Positions 61,897-64,000 of a stretch of 64,000 nt of DNA are shown here, piece by piece. The stretch is from Polaribacter irgensii 23-P (GTDB lineage: Bacteria > Bacteroidota > Bacteroidia > Flavobacteriales > Flavobacteriaceae). The position numbers were made by a program, and so were the translations under genes. The notes under the pieces were generated by a model that was not told the DNA's origin, ran no database searches, and worked only from the letters and a program-made list of their open reading frames with translations. The first letter of the stretch is position 1. Each line of letters begins with the position of its first letter. The stretch covers positions 5,001-69,000 of the forward strand of contig NZ_CH724148.1 in the NCBI RefSeq assembly GCF_000153225.1, given 5' to 3'.

Positions 61897-63213
61897 TTAC
61901 TCCTCGTTTGCCCAATTTAAACGATCCTGCTGATTGTATTGCCAAGGTGCTCCATTATTTTCGATGTTTGTCATCATCATATTTAATTCTTGAGGAGCAG
62001 CACTTTCCTCCATCACAAGATACCTTCTCATATCCATAATAATTGAAAGTGGGTCTATATTCACGGGACACTCTTCTACACAAGCATTGCAACTTGTACA
62101 CGCCCAAAGTTCTTCTGGTAAAATATAGTCATTCAATAATTGTTTACCATCTTCTTTAAATGTTCCGCCATTTGCATCTATATTTCTACCAACCTCTTCC
62201 ATCCGATCTCTGGTATCCATCATAATTTTACGCGGAGATAATTTTTTACCAGTAAGGTTTGCGGGACAAGCAGAAGTACAGCGACCACATTCCGTACAAG
62301 TGTATGCATTTAAAAGCTGTATTTTATTCAAATCCAAAACATCTGACGCTCCAAATTTCTCAGGAATTTCCTCATCTGCTCCCGTATCAGGTGCTGCATA
62401 CGGATCTGCATCAGGATCCATCATTAGCTTCACTTCATTCGTTACGGAAGCCAAGTTGTTGAATTGTCCTTTTGGATTTAAGTTTGCAAAAAAAGTATTT
62501 GGGAACGCTAATAAAATATGCAGGTGCTTTGAATAAAAAAGATAATTTAAGAAAACTAAAATTCCTAAGATATGAAACCACCAAGCTGTGCGCTCAATTG
62601 CATGCAAACCACCCACTGAAAAGCTCCCGAATAAAGGCACTAAAAACTGACTTATTGGGTTTCCAATCCCTCCTTCTTGAAAAGAAGTGTCCGTTGCATT
62701 CATTACCAAAAAAAGGGTCATTAAAACCATCTCAAAATAGAGTATGATATTCCCATCCATTTTCGGCCAGCCTTTCATCTCTGGACTCAAAAAACGCTTG
62801 ATATTTGCCAAATTCCTACGAGTCCAAAAAAGTGTAACCACTACAAATACCAGCGCTGCTAGTATTTCAAAAGTCGCAATTAGAAAAGCATAAAAAGAAG
62901 CACTTATAAAGTTCTGAAATATCCTGTGTGTACCTAAAAGCCCGTCAATTACAATTTCTAACACCTCAATATTAATAATCACAAACCCCACGTAAACAAT
63001 CACATGTAAAAAACCTGAAAAAGGTCTTCGCACCATCTTAGATTGTCCAAGCGCAATTTTAAACATATTTTTCCAACGCGCAGCAGTGTTGTCTGTACGA
63101 TCAATTTTTTTTCCTAGATTTATATTTCTAAAAATTTTGCGAATATTCATCGCAAAAAAGCCGAGCCCTAAGGTGAGAGCGATTGCAAAGAGTATATTTG
63201 GTAGATATTGCAT
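61897..63213 (-). CDS. membrane (Fe-S) reductase subunit, HdrC/NarI-like fusion
   Basis: 438 residues. The N-terminal half has five to six transmembrane helices (NarI/cytochrome b-like, for example VIVYVGFVIINIEVLEIVIDGLLGTHRIF). The C-terminal half carries two 4Fe-4S motifs: CTECGRCTSACPANLTGKKLSPRKIM (about 309-330) and CTSCNACVEECPVNIDP (about 374-390). This links a quinone-facing membrane part with Fe-S clusters. With the HdrB-like partner downstream it probably passes electrons between the quinone pool and an unknown cytoplasmic substrate. Confidence 0.9.
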   Translation of the reverse strand: MQYLPNILFAIALTLGLGFFAMNIRKIFRNINLGKKIDRTDNTAARWKNMFKIALGQSKMVRRPFSGFLHVIVYVGFVIINIEVLEIVIDGLLGTHRIFQNFISASFYAFLIATFEILAALVFVVVTLFWTRRNLANIKRFLSPEMKGWPKMDGNIILYFEMVLMTLFLVMNATDTSFQEGGIGNPISQFLVPLFGSFSVGGLHAIERTAWWFHILGILVFLNYLFYSKHLHILLAFPNTFFANLNPKGQFNNLASVTNEVKLMMDPDADPYAAPDTGADEEIPEKFGASDVLDLNKIQLLNAYTCTECGRCTSACPANLTGKKLSPRKIMMDTRDRMEEVGRNIDANGGTFKEDGKQLLNDYILPEELWACTSCNACVEECPVNIDPLSIIMDMRRYLVMEESAAPQELNMMMTNIENNGAPWQYNQQDRLNWANEE

Positions 63214-63236
63214 TAGAATATTGCTAAAAGTTAAAA

Positions 63237-64000
63237 TTAATTTTTTATTTCGACAGCATACGGATCTGGACTTTTACCAAAGATAGAGAAATGAATGTAT
63301 CTTTTTGGATGTAATTTTATATCTCTGAGTAGTTCTTCAAGTTCTTTGGTAGCCGCTTCTAAATTATCGTACATCCTTTCATCGTTGAGTAACTTGCCAA
63401 TGGTGCCCCCTCCGTCATTAATTTTTCGAGACATTTGATTAAAATTACCAACAGCTTCCTCTGCTTTTGCCACCATTTCACCGAAATCTATCGCACTAAT
63501 GCTGTCGGACACTTTGCTTAAATTTTCGGTAATTTTTTTAGTGTTTTTAATGGTACTTGTTAAATTTTCCTGATTGTCAGAAATCATTGTATTCACCGCT
63601 TGAATCGTTTGTCTAATGTCCGAGATGGCCCCTGATAAATTAGCAATAGAACGATTAATTTCATTGACACTATTTTCGTTCAAAACTCTATTGATACTGC
63701 TAAATAAAGTATCTGTTCGCACAATTACTCTTTCTATTTTCTGTTGCAATGGATTTAATCTTTCTCCAATAGAGGTAAACAGACTTTCTTCCATTTCACC
63801 ATACAAAAGATCTCCAGAGACCGCTGTTTCGCCTTCATAGTTTGGAATTATCGCTAAACTAGAACCGCTTAACGGATTGGGAGAATATATTTTTACAATG
63901 CTTTTTCTTGAAAACTCGAACTCATTTTCTACGGTAAAAGTTACAATTAAAGATCCTCTTCTCTCTATGCTTGTATCAAATTCAATTTTATCTACTTTAC
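63237..64000 (-). CDS. MCE/MlaD family protein (5' end outside window)
   Basis: The minus-strand frame stays open to the right edge, so this is a 3' part of at least 254 codons. The MCE domain is visible near 63800-64000 (VDKIEFDTSIERRGSLIVTF, FSRKSIVKIYSPNPLSGSSL, AIIPNYEGE), followed by a long helical segment rich in Asn/Ser/Ile with MlaD-like repeats (ERLNPLQQKIERVIVRTD, SISAIDFGEMVAKAEEAV). MlaD-type proteins bridge inner and outer membrane for lipid transport. The visible ATG at 63806 is internal, not the start. Sits 23 bp before the HdrC-like gene on the same strand. Confidence 0.9.
   Translation of the reverse strand, partial: KVDKIEFDTSIERRGSLIVTFTVENEFEFSRKSIVKIYSPNPLSGSSLAIIPNYEGETAVSGDLLYGEMEESLFTSIGERLNPLQQKIERVIVRTDTLFSSINRVLNENSVNEINRSIANLSGAISDIRQTIQAVNTMISDNQENLTSTIKNTKKITENLSKVSDSISAIDFGEMVAKAEEAVGNFNQMSRKINDGGGTIGKLLNDERMYDNLEAATKELEELLRDIKLHPKRYIHFSIFGKSPDPYAVEIKN

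Overview
The window is AT-rich chromosomal DNA from a member of the Bacteroidota, most likely family Flavobacteriaceae and close to Polaribacter/Tenacibaculum. This rests on the 5' end of the 16S rRNA gene, on Bacteroidota-type promoters (TTG, about 19 bp, TAnnTTTG), and on lineage-typical families (DUF4294, DUF6095, DUF4249 beside a TonB receptor, a CAL67264-type membrane protein, GAPDH with an N-terminal extension, monomeric isocitrate dehydrogenase). Species assignment is inference. I see no prophage, IS element, CRISPR array, integron or secretion/defence island; this is mostly core genome with a few decaying loci.

Layout. 1-1047: start of a 16S gene on the minus strand, with two tandem promoters. 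1048-7357: DUF4294 protein, DNA ligase LigA, a hypothetical, a DinB-like protein, a CrtA-like oxygenase and a methyltransferase. 8215-13632: GAPDH, a DegP/HtrA protease, DapF, a GNAT enzyme and MltG. 14030-17484: lysozyme-like protein, RsmI-like methylase and DnaA, YbgC-like thioesterase. 17567-21210: minus-strand unit LEA-like lipoprotein, RibD, HAD phosphatase, EamA transporter, YigZ. 21263-26669: GNAT/PrmC, a COG2509 flavoprotein, and a retropepsin-like protease/RimK/aspartoacylase cassette. 26670-27798 is a gene-poor gap. 27799-34471: SDR enzyme, TrmD, a GT39 glycosyltransferase, L19, isocitrate dehydrogenase. 34624-38955: TonB receptor/DUF4249 pair, MurQ/DUF6095.

38975-48137 is the region of decay. 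It holds a frameshifted DUF6695-like gene, EttA and its small membrane neighbour, and a minus-strand redox locus. In that locus a NUDIX pseudogene, OsmC, NAD(P)H-FMN reductase, MarR regulator, pirin pseudogene and 2,4-dienoyl-CoA reductase FadH follow one another. Palindromes lie on the promoters of osmC and fadH, so the locus looks like a MarR-controlled electrophile/redox-stress regulon that has lost two members.

48138-54019 carries an acyl-CoA carboxylase beta subunit, Pta-AckA and a YebC-family regulator. 54026-64000 is a long minus-strand run: MCE/MlaD protein (cut by the window edge), two HdrC/HdrB-like Fe-S proteins, a SPOR-like lipoprotein, two bacterial PH-domain proteins, and menaquinone genes menA, menC and menE with an SRPBCC protein and a CPBP protease between them.

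The most informative non-coding observations are the duplicated rRNA promoter with an identical initial transcribed sequence, and a recurrent TAnnTTTG-N4-ATG arrangement (dapF, COG2509 gene, trmD, murQ) that predicts leaderless or nearly leaderless mRNAs. I did not find a convincing undescribed multi-gene system.
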